Positions 61,784 through 64,000 of a stretch of DNA of 64,000 bases are shown here, piece after piece. The DNA is from Clostridia bacterium (GTDB lineage Bacteria; Bacillota; Clostridia; Christensenellales; Aristaeellaceae): positions 124,001 to 188,000 of the forward strand of contig JAFQHP010000009.1 in the NCBI GenBank assembly GCA_017397895.1, given 5' to 3'. Position numbers and translations under genes: made by a program. The stretch's first letter is position 1; every line of letters starts with the position of its first letter. Below the pieces are notes generated by a model. That model saw only the letters and a list, made by a program, of their open reading frames with translations. It ran no database searches and was not told where the DNA came from.

Positions 61784-62676
61784 CACCAGGTAAAGCTGCC
61801 CATGCGCATAACGGAAGGATCAATACTCTTTAAGTCCCTGGCGCAGGTCATGGCCATGGTGTAGCGCAGATCACGGGTGATTTCTTCAATGCCTTCCCGC
61901 ACGCCCTCTGCGCCCTTTTCGCCCAGCCGCTTCATCAGGGGCCTGCCGATGCAGCAGGCTTTGGCCCCCAGGGCCAGGCACTTATACACGTCAATGCCGC
62001 TTTCCAGGCTGCAATCCACAAACACTTCCATGCTGCCGCCCACGGCCTGCATAATTTCCGGCAGCACCATCAAAGGCGGCAGGGAGTACTGCAGCCTGCC
62101 GTTGTGGTGGGATACCACAATGCCCTTTACCCCGGCTTCCTTGCATTTCAAGGCATCCTGCACGCTGAGCACGCCCTTGATCACAAACGGCAGGCTGGTG
62201 CTCTTCACAAAATCCTTCAGTTCACAGGTGGTCAGCGGGCGCATTTCTATGCCCTCAATGCAGTCATAGCCATTGTGGCTGAAGGCGTGGTCAATATCCA
62301 TGCCCACGGCCAGGGCGCCGTAGCTTTCCGCATGGCGGATTTTTTCGTAAATGCTGTCCCGGTCCTGGTAGGTTTTGATGATCTTCACTACCTTGGCGCC
62401 GGTATCGATCATGCCCTCCAATTCTTCCTTGGGGCCCATGCCGCTGAAGGTGACGGCGTTCATCTGCGCCGCGCCCCGGGCCATTTCCACCATGCCGTTT
62501 TCCCAGGTACGGTGGAGATGGGAAAGGGCCGCCGTCATCACCGGCGTGTCAAAATGACAGCCGAAAAGTTCCATGCCGGTATCGGGCATCACGCTGTCCA
62601 GATGCCTTACTTCCAATAACAAACTATCCAGATACGCCCTTGTAATATGATCCGAGGATCCTGTTTTGCGCTGCAT
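61783..62676 (-). CDS. alpha-hydroxy-acid oxidising FMN enzyme
   Basis: The 297-residue protein belongs to the FMN-dependent alpha-hydroxyacid dehydrogenase family (lactate or glycolate oxidase relatives). It is shorter than the usual 350-400 residues. The phosphate-binding end (GAKACCIGRPLMKRLGEKG) and FVIKGVLSVQDALKCKEAGVKGIVVS are clear. The active-site stretch is SHHNGRLQ, where the family usually has SNHGGRQ, so the catalytic His is there but the neighbourhood is altered. GGAGG precedes the ATG by 7 nt. The substrate is unknown. Confidence 0.88.
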   Translation of the reverse strand: MQRKTGSSDHITRAYLDSLLLEVRHLDSVMPDTGMELFGCHFDTPVMTAALSHLHRTWENGMVEMARGAAQMNAVTFSGMGPKEELEGMIDTGAKVVKIIKTYQDRDSIYEKIRHAESYGALAVGMDIDHAFSHNGYDCIEGIEMRPLTTCELKDFVKSTSLPFVIKGVLSVQDALKCKEAGVKGIVVSHHNGRLQYSLPPLMVLPEIMQAVGGSMEVFVDCSLESGIDVYKCLALGAKACCIGRPLMKRLGEKGAEGVREGIEEITRDLRYTMAMTCARDLKSIDPSVMRMGSFTW

Positions 62677-62856
62677 ACGATTGCCTCCGCATAGATTCAT
62701 ATTTGTTGTTTCATTATTTCCATGCTGCCCCTCCCTTTTCCTGCCATGAAATTGGACAAAAACTGATGTTTTTCTGCCCATTTTTACCGTTTGATGTAAC
62801 AAACGGAGCCTTTCATCCGTTATCATGATGCAACGAAAAACACGGAGGTTTCAACC

Positions 62857-63948
62857 ATGAAACGCTTTCTTTCCCTTTTCATTCTGTCCATACTGCTGCC
62901 TGTCTTCACAGCATCTGCATCGTCCGGCAGCTCCACCGATGCCGCATTGCAATTTTTGCAGCAGGCAGGTCTTGCCGTCACTGTCGCCGGCACCGATGAA
63001 AAGGAGCTGCGCTTTGCTCTCCCCGGCGGCGGAAGCGGCCGCTGCTATACCTACGGCCTCACAACGCCCTATCAGATGAACTGGCAATTTGACAGCATCA
63101 CCAATGAAGAGATGGCCCTGTTTCTGGATGGATATCTGGGGCTGCTGGCGCAGGTGGAACAGGGGCTGGCCACGGAAGAACACCTGCACCCCGATTATCA
63201 CAAGGAAGAAGGGCTGGGACAGCGGAACATAGAAGTCACCGTTTCCAATGCACTTCTCTATATTGAAAACCTGGAAGACCCCTGGCTGCAGGTGCTGCTT
63301 CATCAATTATCCCTGCACGACGAAAACGACGCCCTCAACAGCCTGCGGGCCCGGCTGGCCAGCCGGATGCTGGGCAAGCTGGACCTGACACCCGTGGATC
63401 CCAGAGAAGGCTGCTCTTGGTATGACGCCCTCACCCTTTCCGTGCAGGATGCCCTGCCCCCGGTGGACGCAGCCCTGTATGTGGACGATCCCCTGCTGGC
63501 CCAATTGACCCAGGAAATGATTGCCTGGACGGATACGCGAAAAGCCGATTGGAGCAGTCTCCGGGACGTGGATAAGACAAAAACCCGGAATATTGTCAAG
63601 CTTACCGTGCGGAAAACGGATGAAAATCAAAACACCCTCACCCTCTGGGCCATCGTATCGGAAAGCGAATACACCCTCTATGACGGCAGCCGCTATCAAT
63701 CGGTCAGCGGCAGCTGGGTGCCCCACCGGCTCACCTACACAAAGGACGACCAGGGGGTCTGGCGCTTATCGGAAGTCATCGGCGCCGGGGACGGCACGGA
63801 ATACTACCCGTCCATTCTTTCCTTCTGCGACGGGGATGAAGCCCTGGTCGCTTCCCTTCTGGCAGGAGACGATACGGACACCGACCCCTGCTTCTTGCGC
63901 TACCTGCAGCATCACGGCTATCCTGTGCCGGAAGAAATTCCTTACTGA
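62857..63948 (+). CDS. secreted protein of unknown function
   Basis: The 363-residue protein starts with a signal peptide (MKRFLSLFILSILLPVFTASA). I do not recognise the mature part. It is acidic, and shows a region with alternating strands (SESEYTLYDGSRYQSV) near 265-285 and a C-terminal QYLQHHGYPVPEE-like end. There is a single Cys pair-type composition and no membrane segment after the signal. An ACGGAGG ribosome site precedes the ATG. It has no evident partner genes. Confidence 0.78.
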   Translation: MKRFLSLFILSILLPVFTASASSGSSTDAALQFLQQAGLAVTVAGTDEKELRFALPGGGSGRCYTYGLTTPYQMNWQFDSITNEEMALFLDGYLGLLAQVEQGLATEEHLHPDYHKEEGLGQRNIEVTVSNALLYIENLEDPWLQVLLHQLSLHDENDALNSLRARLASRMLGKLDLTPVDPREGCSWYDALTLSVQDALPPVDAALYVDDPLLAQLTQEMIAWTDTRKADWSSLRDVDKTKTRNIVKLTVRKTDENQNTLTLWAIVSESEYTLYDGSRYQSVSGSWVPHRLTYTKDDQGVWRLSEVIGAGDGTEYYPSILSFCDGDEALVASLLAGDDTDTDPCFLRYLQHHGYPVPEEIPY

Positions 63949-63950
63949 AC

Positions 63951-63985
63951 AAAAAAAGCCTGAGAAGCGTTTGCCTCTCAGGCTT
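63951..63985 (-). terminator. intrinsic terminator at the window end
   Basis: GCCTGAGA and TCTCAGGC form an 8-bp stem. On the minus strand seven Us follow, so it probably ends a minus-strand gene lying beyond the window and may also stop the plus-strand gene. Confidence 0.75.
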
Positions 63986-64000
63986 ATCGTTTTCATCAGC

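Overview
The window looks like a chromosomal stretch of a GC-rich member of the Bacillota, class Clostridia, probably an anaerobic gut lineage. The grounds are gene content and order: plsX-acpP-rnc-smc-ftsY, M50 protease-scpA-scpB, radical SAM/DUF512-der-plsY and pcrA-ligA are all typical clostridial neighbourhoods. A YlbJ-like membrane protein hints at sporulation, and a CtsR-type operator precedes clpB. The genus cannot be told from the sequence. I saw no rRNA, tRNA, CRISPR array, prophage or transposase gene. Almost all genes end in TAA or TGA; TAG is used once as an apparent terminal stop.

Layout. 1-8.97 kb, minus strand: plsX, acpP, rnc, smc, ftsY, a GNAT acetyltransferase, an alpha/beta hydrolase and a MurF-like ligase cut by the window edge. 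9.0-13.6 kb, plus strand: M50 protease, scpA, scpB, deoB, punA and a small acidic protein, probably one operon. 13.6-19.5 kb: repeat copy A, a GH26-like hydrolase, ackA, a YlbJ-like protein, a KDG-type sugar kinase and repeat copy B. 19.5-30 kb: clpB, a HAD phosphatase, a lipoprotein with five peptidoglycan-binding repeats, murC, then DUF1292-uvrC-NYN/LOTUS-DUF2284, and repeat copy C. 30-36.3 kb: a CNNM/CorC-type transporter behind a structured leader, a GGDEF protein with a ribbon-helix-helix tail, 6-phosphofructokinase, a GH26-like gene interrupted by TAG, and an XRE regulator. 36.4-49 kb: typA, DUF512-der-plsY, pcrA-ligA, an unrecognised protein, an RluA-family pseudouridine synthase and a Cof-type HAD. 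49-64 kb: a sugar-sensor/EAL protein, a parvulin foldase, tadA, a nitroreductase, an MrfA-like helicase, aldehyde dehydrogenase, a SpoU methyltransferase, YwlG family, an LCM-type methyltransferase, a WG-repeat exported protein, a small 2[4Fe-4S] ferredoxin, a NUDIX hydrolase, an FMN alpha-hydroxyacid oxidase and a secreted protein of unknown function.

How the genes work together. Most are housekeeping: chromosome condensation (Smc, ScpA, ScpB), phospholipid synthesis (PlsX, PlsY, AcpP), wall precursor synthesis (MurC, MurF-like), DNA repair (UvrC, PcrA, LigA, MrfA-like), ribosome assembly GTPases (Der, TypA), fermentation (Pfk, AckA, ferredoxin) and nucleoside salvage (DeoB, PunA). Two proteins suggest c-di-GMP signalling: a GGDEF-RHH fusion and a ligand-sensor/EAL protein.

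The most unusual signal is non-coding. A palindromic repeat of about 400-550 bp occurs three times, each time between convergent genes. Each copy has a 9-10 bp outer stem enclosing three hairpins whose bases covary between copies, flanked by GC-rich inverted arms. It resembles a MITE-like element or structured RNA that may act as a bidirectional terminator, and I do not recognise it as a named family. Second in interest are the regulated leader of the CNNM transporter and the GGDEF-RHH gene with a palindrome next to its own promoter.
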